A model generated the notes under the pieces. That model saw only the letters and a list, made by a program, of their open reading frames with translations, had not been told where the DNA came from and made no database searches. From Bog-159 sp035499555 (GTDB taxonomy: Bacteria; Acidobacteriota; Terriglobia; Bryobacterales; Bryobacteraceae), in assembly GCA_035499555.1 (NCBI GenBank), contig DATJYO010000019.1, positions 82,688 through 146,687 of the forward strand: 64,000 nt of DNA. The letters run 5' to 3'. Position 1 is the stretch's first letter; the number at the start of each line of letters is the position of its first letter. Of the stretch, positions 17,075 through 25,095 are shown in pieces. Position numbers and translations under genes: made by a program.

Positions 17075-18172
17075 ATGCGCATCAAATCGTTTTACGCGGG
17101 TTCGGTGGAGGCCGCCGTGGGGCTGGCGCGGCGGGAGATGGGCGATGACGCCATGCTGGTCGAGTCCCGTCGCGCGCCGCTCGAAGCGCGCCACCTGGGC
17201 GAGTATGAAGTGGTCTGCGCGCTGGTGCCGGAAGCCGGCGCGGCGCCGGCACCGGAACCGGCCGCGGCCGCCGACCCGCGGTTGGCCGTGGAATTGGCCG
17301 AGATGCGCCGGCAACTGGACAGGATGGGCTGCGCCATCACGCGCTCGGCCTGGGGGGGCGCCCGCTGGTCCGCGGCTGCACCCGAACTGGCGGAGTGGCA
17401 TGCCGCCCTGATGGCCGCGGACATGGACGGCGACCTGGTCTGCCAGGTCCTCGACGCGGCCGAGCGGTCCGCCTCCGACGGCACCACGCTCGAGGCGCGC
17501 ATCGCCCAGGAACTCGGACGGCGCGTGCTGGTGAACCCGAACGTGGGCGCCCCCGGCGGCACGCCTCAAATCGCGGCCCTGGTGGGCCCCCCGGGCGCCG
17601 GCAAGACCACCATGATCGCCAAGCTGGCGGTAAGCTGCGGGGTGGCCGCGCGGCGCAGCGTGGTACTGCTGTCCATGGACGATTACCGCGTGGCGGGCGC
17701 CGATCAGTTGCGTTCCTACGCCACCATCCTGGGTGCCTCGTTTCGGGCGCTGGACAATGTGGGCGGACTGGTCCAGGCCCTGGAGGAGTATCACGGCCGG
17801 CAATTGATTCTCATCGACACCCCGGGATATGGGCCGCGGGATATGGACCGCGCCGCGGAGCTGGCCCGATTCCTGACGGCCCGCGCCGCGGTTGATACCC
17901 ATCTGGTGTTAACGGCGGCGATGAAATCCGCCGATCTAAGGCGTGTGGCGGAACGTTTTGAGATCTTCCATCCCTCCAGCCTGATGTTCACCAGGGTGGA
18001 CGAAACCGGCTCGTTCGGTACGGCTTTCTCGCTCTCCGCGAGCCTGGGCAAACCCATCTCATTCCTGGGCACCGGGCAGGCGATTCCGGACGATTTCGAA
18101 GGCGCCGCCAGGGCCCGCATTCTGCATCTGCTGGGTTGTCCGGAAGCGCGCGCCGCGCGCCTGGCGGCATGA
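17075..18172 (+). CDS. flhF: Flagellar SRP-type GTPase FlhF
   Basis: A 365-residue protein: a short conserved N-terminus (MRIKSFYAGSVEAAVGLARR, EMGDDAMLVESRR), a variable linker, and an SRP-type GTPase NG domain with P-loop GPPGAGKTT at residues 171-179 and DTPGYGPRDMDRAAE. FlhF controls flagellar number and placement. The partner FlhG/MinD-like ATPase that normally follows is absent; the sigma28 gene comes next, 25 bp later. AAAGGAGAGCC precedes the ATG. Confidence 0.92.
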   Translation: MRIKSFYAGSVEAAVGLARREMGDDAMLVESRRAPLEARHLGEYEVVCALVPEAGAAPAPEPAAAADPRLAVELAEMRRQLDRMGCAITRSAWGGARWSAAAPELAEWHAALMAADMDGDLVCQVLDAAERSASDGTTLEARIAQELGRRVLVNPNVGAPGGTPQIAALVGPPGAGKTTMIAKLAVSCGVAARRSVVLLSMDDYRVAGADQLRSYATILGASFRALDNVGGLVQALEEYHGRQLILIDTPGYGPRDMDRAAELARFLTARAAVDTHLVLTAAMKSADLRRVAERFEIFHPSSLMFTRVDETGSFGTAFSLSASLGKPISFLGTGQAIPDDFEGAARARILHLLGCPEARAARLAA

Positions 18173-18197
18173 CATTGAAAGGAATGGCCTGACGCAC

Positions 18198-18962
18198 ATG
18201 TCCAACCCGTACGGCCGGCAGGACGCCGGAGAGACGGACGCCGAGGAGCGCGAGCGGCTCATCCTGGAGCACCTGCCGCAGGTCCGCCTGATCGCCCGCC
18301 GCATCCACGACCGGCTGCCCGGCAATGTCAGCCTGGAAGATCTGGTCTCGGCCGGCATTGTGGGGCTGATCGCCGCCGTCGACCAGTACGATGCCAGCCA
18401 CAATGTCAAACTGAAGACCTACGCCGAACACAAGATCCGGGGCGCCATCCTGGACAGCCTGCGGGATCTGGACTGGGCCCCCCGGCAGAAGCGCAAGAAG
18501 GCCAAGCAGATCGAGTTCGCCATCGCGCGGGCCGAGCAGCGCCTGCACCGCATCCCCGGCGAGGACGAGATCGCCGCCGAAATAGGGATCGACCTGGAGG
18601 AGTATCACCGCTGGCTGGTAGAGGTGCAAGGACTGAATCTGGGCAGCCTGGAATATACAGGGGATAACGGCGAAGGCCAGAGCCTGCTGGCGTACCTGAG
18701 CGACGACGGAGGCCAATTGCCATCCCGCCTGCTGGAGCGGGCGCAGCTCGAAGAGCTGCTGACCGCCGCCATCCGCCGCATGCCCGCCATGGAGCGCACG
18801 GTACTGGGCCTTTACTACATGGAAGAACTCACCTTGCGGGAGATCTCCGAGGTGGTGGACTTGCATGAGTCGCGGATCTCGCATCTGAAGTCGCAGGCCA
18901 TTCTGCGGCTGCGGGCGGATATCGAGAAGGTCTGGCCCAACCCGGCCGGCGGTGTCATGTGA
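18198..18962 (+). CDS. fliA: Flagellar sigma factor FliA (sigma28/WhiG family)
   Basis: A 254-residue sigma factor. Region 2 reads NVSLEDLVSAGIVGLIAAVD and KLKTYAEHKIRGAILDSLRD with the FliA-typical LDWAPR. Region 3 is present (ARAEQRLHRIPGEDEIAAE). Region 4 is MPAMERTVLGLYYMEELTLR plus EISEVVDLHESRISHLKSQA. It should direct RNA polymerase to TAAA-N15-GCCGATAA promoters, one of which lies upstream of fliM in this window. No anti-sigma factor FlgM is visible here. The stop overlaps the GTG start of the next gene. Confidence 0.93.
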   Translation: MSNPYGRQDAGETDAEERERLILEHLPQVRLIARRIHDRLPGNVSLEDLVSAGIVGLIAAVDQYDASHNVKLKTYAEHKIRGAILDSLRDLDWAPRQKRKKAKQIEFAIARAEQRLHRIPGEDEIAAEIGIDLEEYHRWLVEVQGLNLGSLEYTGDNGEGQSLLAYLSDDGGQLPSRLLERAQLEELLTAAIRRMPAMERTVLGLYYMEELTLREISEVVDLHESRISHLKSQAILRLRADIEKVWPNPAGGVM

Positions 18963-19786
18963 AAGAGGATCGCAGCCAGGAGGGGCGCTGGTTCGCCGAA
19001 GAATGGACCGCGCAACTGGGCACGGTCCTGGAGTCCCTGTCGGGCGAGCGTCCCACGCTGTCCTGCGCGCCGGTCGAAGACGCGGCGCCGGCCGCCGCGG
19101 GCGAAGCCATCGCCGGCCAGCATGGCGCCATCTGGTGGTGGCAACAGCGTTTTCCCTTGCCCGGAGAGCCGGCGCTGTGGATCGGCGCGCCGCAGCAGTT
19201 GTGGACTCTGCTGGCGGCGCGGGTCCTGGGCGCCGCCGGGGTCGAAGAGGACGACCAGGCGCGCGAAACCTATCAGGAGATCCTGCAGCAGTCCATGGGC
19301 GAACTGGCGCGCAGCGCCGGCCGGCGCTGGGGCCGGCAGATCGCTGCGCCGGGCGAAGCCGCTACCGGCACGCCGGCGGCGGGCGAGGTTTACCGCATCG
19401 ACGGGTCCTATGCGGAAGCCCCGCTCCCGCCCCTGTTGATCGTGGTGGCGGGCAGCCCGCAAACCCCGGCGCCGGCGGAAGACCCGCCACCCGCGCCGCC
19501 CGTGGAGGCGCCGCCACCACCCCAGTCCCGCACGTTCGAGCTGCTGATGGGGGTGGAACTGCCGGTGAGCGTGTCCTTCGGGCACGTGCAACTTCCCTTG
19601 AAAGAAGTGCTCAAGCTGGCGGCCGGGTCGATTATCGAGTTGAACCGCACGGTGGATGAACCGGTCGAGGTCATCGTGAACAACTGCGTGGTCGCGCGCG
19701 GGGAGGTGGTGGTGGTGGAAGGCAATTACGGCGTACGGATTCATCAGATCATGAGCCGCCAGGAGCGCCTGGAGAATCTGCCGTGA
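18959..19786 (+). CDS. FliN/FliY-like SpoA-domain protein with N-terminal extension
   Basis: A 275-residue protein with a GTG start that overlaps fliA (GTGA). The C-terminal 80 residues are a SpoA domain: FELLMGVELPVSVSFGHVQL, PLKEVLKLAAGSIIELNRTV and GEVVVVEGNYGVRIHQIMS. The N-terminal 150 residues are CheC/FliY-like in flavour (YQEILQQSMGELARSAGRR), but I see no clear CheC phosphatase motif. A Pro-rich linker (about 165-190) joins the two. It could replace or supplement FliN in the C-ring; a minimal FliN is encoded at 11575-11823. Confidence 0.82.
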   Translation: MKEDRSQEGRWFAEEWTAQLGTVLESLSGERPTLSCAPVEDAAPAAAGEAIAGQHGAIWWWQQRFPLPGEPALWIGAPQQLWTLLAARVLGAAGVEEDDQARETYQEILQQSMGELARSAGRRWGRQIAAPGEAATGTPAAGEVYRIDGSYAEAPLPPLLIVVAGSPQTPAPAEDPPPAPPVEAPPPPQSRTFELLMGVELPVSVSFGHVQLPLKEVLKLAAGSIIELNRTVDEPVEVIVNNCVVARGEVVVVEGNYGVRIHQIMSRQERLENLP

Positions 19787-20208
19787 ACTGGCTGGCCGGA
19801 ATCCTGCATCCCCTGACGTACTACCTCCTGCTGGCGGCCGGGCTGGGTTCGTGCCTCTATCTTTTTGTGAGCCTGAAGTCCGAAATACGGAGCCTGGCGC
19901 GCCGGCAGCGGGAAGGCCAACAGCAGGTGTCGGCATTGGCGGCCGCTCTGGCCGAGGCGCAGGGCCTGGCGCAGAGCCTGGCCAGCGACTTGCGCGAGGT
20001 CGAACGCCAGACCGGCATGCTGGTTGCTCCACCGCCCGCCCGTTCGGGCCTGAATCTCAGTAAACGGACGCAGGTGTTGCGGATGCATCGGGCGGGTCAC
20101 GACAGCGTGGCCATTGCGGGGGCGCTCGCGTTACCGCGGGCCGAGGTGGATCTGCTGGTTAAAGTCCATTGTCTGGTGCTGGAGCAGATCGGAGACTATC
20201 CGCACTAA
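19783..20208 (+). CDS. Membrane-anchored coiled-coil protein with C-terminal HTH-like segment
   Basis: A 141-residue protein of unrecognised family. It has one N-terminal membrane helix (about residues 10-30), a helical heptad-rich region (about 31-85) and a C-terminal segment KRTQVLRMHRAGHDSVAIAG followed by LALPRAEVDLLVKVH. That segment looks like a helix-turn-helix and resembles what I recall of DUF2802-type proteins found near flagellar genes. GTG start overlapping the upstream gene. The membrane tether plus HTH arrangement is odd; the segment may be a protein-binding rather than a DNA-binding element. It lies between the FliY-like gene and the sigma54 activator. Confidence 0.7.
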   Translation: MNWLAGILHPLTYYLLLAAGLGSCLYLFVSLKSEIRSLARRQREGQQQVSALAAALAEAQGLAQSLASDLREVERQTGMLVAPPPARSGLNLSKRTQVLRMHRAGHDSVAIAGALALPRAEVDLLVKVHCLVLEQIGDYPH

Positions 20209-20238
20209 TGGGTACCATAGCCACAGACGATATCTAGA

Positions 20239-21660
20239 GTGATGCAGACGGTCGAACCACCCCGGTTGTTGTACTTGAGCGTCGCCGACAGCGTGGAATT
20301 CGCTCGCATGTCGGCTGCCCTGGAGGGCTTCGAATTAGCCCAGGCTCCCGGCGTCCCGGAAGCCGTCGAGTACCTGAAACGTGCATCCTTCGATGCGGCT
20401 GTGTTGTGCTGTCCCCTGGCGGAATGGACCCCGGCCGAAGCGTTGCTTGCGTTGCAGCAGGCCGAGGCCGATGTACCGGTGGTGGTATGGGACCCGCAGA
20501 CCGGTGTAGCGGATGCCGTGCGCCTGACCCGGCTGGGGGCTATCGACGTCATCGCCGACAGCCGCCCCGAACAATTGGCCGCCGCGCTGTCCGACGCGGT
20601 CGAACGGCGCAGCCGCCCGCCCCGGCAACTCACGGCCGCTGAGCCCTGGCGCGAAAATCTGGTGGGATCGAGCCAGGCTTTTCAGGAGGTCGTGCGGCTG
20701 GTGCGGCTGGTGGCGGACCGGCGCTCCACGGTGCTGATCACGGGCGAGAGCGGCACGGGTAAGGAGATGGCGGCGCGCGCCATTCACATGGCGGGGCCGC
20801 GCGGCCGTCGCCCCATGGTCGCCGTGTGCTGCAGCGCGCTACCCGAAAACCTTCTCGAAGCCGAACTGTTCGGCCACGTGCGCGGGGCTTTCACCGGCGC
20901 GGTGGCGCACCGCATCGGGCGTTTCGAGCAGGCCGAGGGCAGCACCATTTTCCTGGATGAAATCGGAGAGATGCCCCTCGATCTGCAGGCCAAGCTCTTG
21001 CGCGTCCTGCAGGAGCGCGAGTTCCAACGGCTGGGCAGTTCGGAAACCATCCACGTGGATGTGCGGGTGGTGGCGGCGACCAACGCGGATCTGCGCGAGC
21101 GCGTCCGGCAGGGCCGCTTCCGCGAGGATCTGTATTACCGCCTCAACGTGGTGCCGATCGAGCTGCCACCGCTGCGGGCGCGTCCGGGAGATGTGGCGGC
21201 CCTTACGCAGCACTTCATCCGGAAGATCTGCGAGGCGGAGAATCTTCCGCTGCGGCAGATCTCGGGCGAGGCCCTGCGGCGGCTCAATGCCTACGCCTGG
21301 CCCGGAAATGTGCGGCAATTGGAGAACGCCATCGAGCGGGCGATCGTCCTGAGCGGCGCGCGGACGGTACTCTATCCCGCTGATTTTCCCCTGGACAGCG
21401 AGCGGCCGCGGCCGCTGGCCGAACGGGCGGCGGGACAGTTGGTGCAAGTGCCCGACGCGGGCCTGGATTTTGAACAGACGGTAGGGCAGATCGCCCGCAG
21501 TATCATCGAACAGGCGCTGCATAAGACGAACGGGAACAAAAAAATGGCGGCGGACTTGCTGGGGTTGAAACGCACCACCCTGGCCGCCAAGCTGCGCAGT
21601 CTGGAGGCGGGTGAATCGGAACTCGCTTCGATGGCGGCCGACTTCGTGCACAACGCTTGA
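20239..21660 (+). CDS. Sigma54-dependent activator with degenerate receiver domain (FleQ/FlrA-like)
   Basis: A 473-residue NtrC-family activator. The first 125 residues have receiver-like alternation, but the phospho-acceptor position in FDAAVLCCPLAEW is Cys, not Asp, so it cannot be phosphorylated in the usual way. The AAA+ domain is intact: Walker A GESGTGKE (169-176), GAFTGA (216-221) for sigma54 contact, and Walker B IFLDEIGEMP. The C-terminus is a Fis-type HTH (KKMAADLLGLKRTTLAAKL). Context suggests the flagellar master regulator. Starts GTG 20239 or ATG 20242 are both possible. Confidence 0.88.
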   Translation: MMQTVEPPRLLYLSVADSVEFARMSAALEGFELAQAPGVPEAVEYLKRASFDAAVLCCPLAEWTPAEALLALQQAEADVPVVVWDPQTGVADAVRLTRLGAIDVIADSRPEQLAAALSDAVERRSRPPRQLTAAEPWRENLVGSSQAFQEVVRLVRLVADRRSTVLITGESGTGKEMAARAIHMAGPRGRRPMVAVCCSALPENLLEAELFGHVRGAFTGAVAHRIGRFEQAEGSTIFLDEIGEMPLDLQAKLLRVLQEREFQRLGSSETIHVDVRVVAATNADLRERVRQGRFREDLYYRLNVVPIELPPLRARPGDVAALTQHFIRKICEAENLPLRQISGEALRRLNAYAWPGNVRQLENAIERAIVLSGARTVLYPADFPLDSERPRPLAERAAGQLVQVPDAGLDFEQTVGQIARSIIEQALHKTNGNKKMAADLLGLKRTTLAAKLRSLEAGESELASMAADFVHNA

Positions 21661-21676
21661 GTGGGGAGGATGAGGG

Positions 21677-22654
21677 TTGAGGCCAAACACGGTGGATTCG
21701 AATGATCCTCTTGAAACGCAGGTGATCGCACCGCCGCTGATTGGGGCCAGCCTCGGCGCAGCCGCCTTGCGGCGGGTCCTGGATGCCCATCGGGCCTGGC
21801 TGGAGCGGCGCCAGGACGGCCTGCGGGCTTGCTTGACCGGTATCGTGCTGGCGGACGCTCTGCTCGAGGGAGAGAACCTGGAGCGCGCGGATCTGCAGTC
21901 AGCCAACTTTATCGACGCCCACATGTCGCGCATGAACCTTAGCGCCGCCAATCTCCAGTTCGCCGACCTGAGCAACGCCACGCTGATCGAGGCCGATCTT
22001 TCCGCGTGTGATCTCACGGATGCCAAGCTGGAACTGGCGCTGCTGGCCGCCGCCAACCTGACCGAAGCGCGCCTGGCCCGCACCTCGCTCCGCCGCGCTA
22101 ATCTGCGCGCCGCCCGACTGCTGGACGCCTCCCTGGACAAGTGCGATTTCACCGGCGCCGTGATGCGCGAGGCCAGCCTGCATCAGGCCAAGGCCTTCGA
22201 GTGCAATTTTGCGGAAGCGGATCTGTCCGACGCCAAGCTGTATCACGCAGCGCTGCGCTATTGCAACCTGGCGGGCGCCACGGCCGCCGGCTCCAACTGG
22301 AGCACCGCCACGCTGTTGCACTGTGACTTCCGGCGCGCCGATCTGGCCGGGGCGCAGTTCGACCGCGCGGATCTGAGGCAGACGGCATTCTGGCACGCCA
22401 ATCTGCGGAGCTGCAGCTTCCAGGCAGCCCGGCTCGACGGCACCGATCTGGAAGCCGCGGATTTGACCGGCGCGCGATTTCACGAATGTGCCACCATGGG
22501 CGCGAATTTCCGCCGCGCCGATCTGCATGCCGCGAGCGGACTCACGCCCACGCAACTCAGCCGCGCACGCACGGATGCGCACACGATCTTGCCGGACGGC
22601 TCTCATGGCCCCTACATGTTGGGCTCCGCGTCCCATCGGCCGTCGCGGATCTGA
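21677..22654 (+). CDS. Pentapeptide-repeat protein
   Basis: A 325-residue protein in which roughly residues 58-300 are tandem A(D/N)LXX repeats (ENLERADLQSANF, ANLTEARLARTSL, ADLAGAQFDRADLR and so on), giving a right-handed quadrilateral beta helix of around 45 repeats. The N-terminal 55 residues are helical and not repeated. The TTG at 21677 has GAGGA six bases upstream. It follows the sigma54 activator by 16 bp, so it is probably cotranscribed with the flagellar operon. No enzymatic motif is seen; pentapeptide proteins often act as scaffolds or DNA mimics. Confidence 0.85.
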   Translation: MRPNTVDSNDPLETQVIAPPLIGASLGAAALRRVLDAHRAWLERRQDGLRACLTGIVLADALLEGENLERADLQSANFIDAHMSRMNLSAANLQFADLSNATLIEADLSACDLTDAKLELALLAAANLTEARLARTSLRRANLRAARLLDASLDKCDFTGAVMREASLHQAKAFECNFAEADLSDAKLYHAALRYCNLAGATAAGSNWSTATLLHCDFRRADLAGAQFDRADLRQTAFWHANLRSCSFQAARLDGTDLEAADLTGARFHECATMGANFRRADLHAASGLTPTQLSRARTDAHTILPDGSHGPYMLGSASHRPSRI

Positions 22655-22998
22655 TCGGGCGGCGCGTTCTCCCTTCAATCAGTGTGCCGCCATCGCACCT
22701 GAACATGCCGTGGTCGCCTTCTGCGTCACGAGCGCCTTAGACTGAGACGGTGAAGGCAAGATCGCGCATATGACCAAGATCTGGAGTGCCGGGCTGGCCC
22801 TGAAGGAACTCGGCTGGGCATAACCCCGCAGCGATCGGTTGACGCCAACACCACGCTCACAGCCACAGAACAGTAGGTATTTCAGGTTCAGCATTCCACG
22901 GGGTTACCTGGGGATTCGTCGGAGCCAAATGGAACTGCTTCGGTCGCAATCAGAAGTCAGGTGAACCGTACACGGAATCTCATGGCTGCGTTCGTGAA
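22655..22998. other. Intergenic stretch at the flagellar locus boundary
   Basis: 344 bp with no supportable gene. A 71-codon minus-strand frame (22679-22894) has no recognisable domain or ribosome-binding site. The stretch marks the change from the very GC-rich flagellar genes to more AT-balanced small genes. No terminator hairpin with a T-run was found. Confidence 0.5.
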
Positions 22999-23496
22999 TC
23001 AGCGCACCATCGCAAATAGGGCCACGGTCGTCGCCGCCATCCCAACCGGCACTCCAATCCCGAACCAAACAGCTTTCGTGCCTGACACGTAGGCTTCTCG
23101 CAGAGCCCAGATGGACAGAAACGTCAGCACCGGCAGGTCCAGGACCACCGCGGTCCCAAATCCCGGTACATATCGCTGGAATACGAAGACGGAAGGAATA
23201 TGTGGCACGAACACGTTTGCCAGCATGGCGATCATGTAGCCGAATACCAGATAGGCCCAGATCGTCTGCCGGCCGCTTCGCGAACTTAAGAACGTCACCA
23301 TCCAGGCCGCAAGCGTCAGCGCGACAATCGCCAGTCGGAACACGCCTGGAGAAACTGTCCACGGGATCTGATGGGCGTGTGTGGCGACGAAGCCCGGCAG
23401 CCAGATTGCTTCTTCCAGGTTGTGTACCGTGACGGCAATCGGAAAGAGCCACTGTAGCTTATGGAATGGAGTCGGGCGTCGCCACGGTTGAACCAT
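22999..23496 (-). CDS. HXXEE-domain integral membrane protein
   Basis: A 165-residue membrane protein. Near the N-terminus VTVHNLEEAIWLPGF contains His-Asn-Leu-Glu-Glu, the signature of the HXXEE family of unknown function. About five hydrophobic helices follow (FRLAIVALTLAAWMVTFLSS, IWAYLVFGYMIAMLANVF, AVVLDLPVLTFLSIWAL, and a C-terminal helix). ATG 23496 is chosen over a TTG two codons upstream. Neighbours give no functional clue; base composition is less GC-rich than in the flagellar genes. Confidence 0.75.
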   Translation of the reverse strand: MVQPWRRPTPFHKLQWLFPIAVTVHNLEEAIWLPGFVATHAHQIPWTVSPGVFRLAIVALTLAAWMVTFLSSRSGRQTIWAYLVFGYMIAMLANVFVPHIPSVFVFQRYVPGFGTAVVLDLPVLTFLSIWALREAYVSGTKAVWFGIGVPVGMAATTVALFAMVR

Positions 23497-23544
23497 GTTC
23501 AAGTTTCACGCTGGCCGGCCGTGCTGTCCGGAATTCAGCATCAT

Positions 23545-24150
23545 TCACTCCATCGGCCTCTTTTTCATAAGGCAAATCCAAGCTCTCGGCGCATGTGGCA
23601 GTTTCGTCTCAAAATGGCTGGACGCCAATGACAAGATCTCGAAGTACGGCTCGGTGGCACTCACGATTTCCCTTGCCGTTCGTCGGGGCGGGCCTGGGCG
23701 GTCCCGCTCTTCGTCAGCGCTTCCAACCAGGCTGAGCCACAACCCGCCGTCTCTTAAATGCTGCTGGACCTGCTCGGCAAACTTCGTGCGGTCCTCGTCG
23801 GAATCCATGACGTGAAAACAGCCTCGATCAAATACAAAACCGAATGGTGCTCCCTTGACGTGACCGATGAGGAAATCCTGAACGAGAAAGACGGACGGAA
23901 CATTGGCGTCTGCTGCTTTCTGTTCGGCTTTCTCGATGGCAAGGCCGGCTGAATCAACTCCAACTACCTCGAACCCCCGCTCCGCCAGCCAGATCGCATT
24001 GTCGCCGGTTCCGCAGCCGATTTCCAATGCCTTACATGGCTGAATCGGCGTCGTCGTTACAGTCTGGATAAGGTTGAAATCCGGCTTGCCAACGTCCCAC
24101 GGTGCGGAACCTTCTCGATATGACTGGGTGAAATGATCCGCAGTTCGCAT
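23545..24150 (-). CDS. Class I SAM-dependent methyltransferase
   Basis: A 201-residue Rossmann-fold methyltransferase. Motif I is KALEIGCGTGDNAIWLAERG, followed by the acidic end of strand 2 in FEVVGVDSAGLAIEKA and a motif near FVFDRGCFHVMD. The opening SYREGSAPWDVGKPD and the length resemble small-molecule (thiopurine or tellurite-resistance-like) methyltransferases, but the substrate cannot be told from sequence. AGGGG lies about 5 bases before the ATG. Single gene in the lower-GC stretch. Confidence 0.85.
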   Translation of the reverse strand: MRTADHFTQSYREGSAPWDVGKPDFNLIQTVTTTPIQPCKALEIGCGTGDNAIWLAERGFEVVGVDSAGLAIEKAEQKAADANVPSVFLVQDFLIGHVKGAPFGFVFDRGCFHVMDSDEDRTKFAEQVQQHLRDGGLWLSLVGSADEERDRPGPPRRTAREIVSATEPYFEILSLASSHFETKLPHAPRAWICLMKKRPME

Positions 24151-24294
24151 ATTATCCCCTCGTTGCGCACGCTCTCTTAACCCATTGTACCGCTCGTATT
24201 GCTGCCGAAAAGTGGTGACAATATCATGCCGGAGGAAGTGACTTGCAACTTACCGATCGGATTATGTGTCACAATGATTACCGGAGAGGAACAC

Positions 24295-24735
24295 ATGCCA
24301 ATATCCAAATTGACGCCTGAGATCATCGCAGCCGCTATTACCGGATTTGAATTGCAGAAGGGCCAACTTGCTTTGAAGATTGCTGAACTCCGAGCCATGC
24401 TTCCGGGAGCCACCAACGGGAGCGCCGCACCACAAGCCACGGCCCCCAAACGCCGCAAGCTGAGTGCCGCCGCCCGCAAGAGGATCGCCGCCGCGCAGAA
24501 GGAGAGATGGGCAAAATATCGGGGTGAGTCTAAGCCGCCTGCACCAGCACCGAAGCCCAGAAGGAAGCTCTCGGCTGCGGCCAAGGCGAAACTCGTGGCG
24601 AATCTGAAAAAGGCCAGAGCCGCTAAGGCAGCGAAGGCGAAAAGGACGGTTGGGAAAAAGACTACGCCGGCCCGGAAGATGGTAGCTGCAAAGAAGGCGG
24701 CTCCCGTTCAGGCCACAACGCAGGCTGCTGAGTAA
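24295..24735 (+). CDS. Lysine/alanine-rich histone-H1-like protein
   Basis: A 146-residue basic protein. The first 45 residues are a helical domain (ISKLTPEIIAAAITGFELQK). The rest is Lys/Ala/Pro-rich with two copies of a KRRKLSAAARKRIAAAQ / KPRRKLSAAAKAKLVANL element and WAKYR, a pattern seen in small acidobacterial nucleoid-type proteins. The ATG at 24295 has GAGAGGA at the right distance; upstream in-frame codons lack this. It probably binds DNA through the tail. No neighbour suggests a specific role. Confidence 0.72.
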   Translation: MPISKLTPEIIAAAITGFELQKGQLALKIAELRAMLPGATNGSAAPQATAPKRRKLSAAARKRIAAAQKERWAKYRGESKPPAPAPKPRRKLSAAAKAKLVANLKKARAAKAAKAKRTVGKKTTPARKMVAAKKAAPVQATTQAAE

Positions 24736-24828
24736 GCAGTTCTTTACAGCGGGTGTTTAGCAGGGTGGAACCGAACTCGGGCGATCAACTGGCGACGGAT
24801 CGGAGCAAGATCAGAGAGGGCACCGCAT

Positions 24829-25095
24829 ATGGAAAGAGTGACCATCGAGATTGATTCCCGGTGGGTGGCGATCGTTCGCTCCCCAATCTATTGGATCGTG
24901 GCTGCGTTGCAAGGTGTCTCAGTCACTTTTGCTCCTCTGTTTCTATACTGGAGCGGCAAGGGGATGTTCCAGCACGGATCTGAACGGCTGATTGTGCCGT
25001 CGTGCTTTGCGGTCATTCTTTTCGTTGGATTCTTCTACTTCCTGCTCGGCGCCGCGGTGATTGGCGAATTGCGGAAGAAGCATCTCTCGGCCTGA
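24829..25095 (+). CDS. Small two-helix membrane protein of unknown function
   Basis: An 88-residue protein with two hydrophobic helices (about residues 20-41 and 55-79) and short charged ends. GAGAGGG precedes the ATG by about 8 bases, which supports translation. I do not recognise the family. It lies 93 bp after the histone-like gene, and its third codon positions are only modestly GC-rich, like its neighbours. Confidence 0.55.
   Translation: MERVTIEIDSRWVAIVRSPIYWIVAALQGVSVTFAPLFLYWSGKGMFQHGSERLIVPSCFAVILFVGFFYFLLGAAVIGELRKKHLSA

Noticed and set aside
16013..17902. 629-codon open frame on the minus strand
   Set aside because: Antisense to flhA and flhF, both of which have full family signatures.
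22679..22894. 71-codon minus-strand frame
   Set aside because: No ribosome-binding site, no domain, irregular composition; treated as non-coding.
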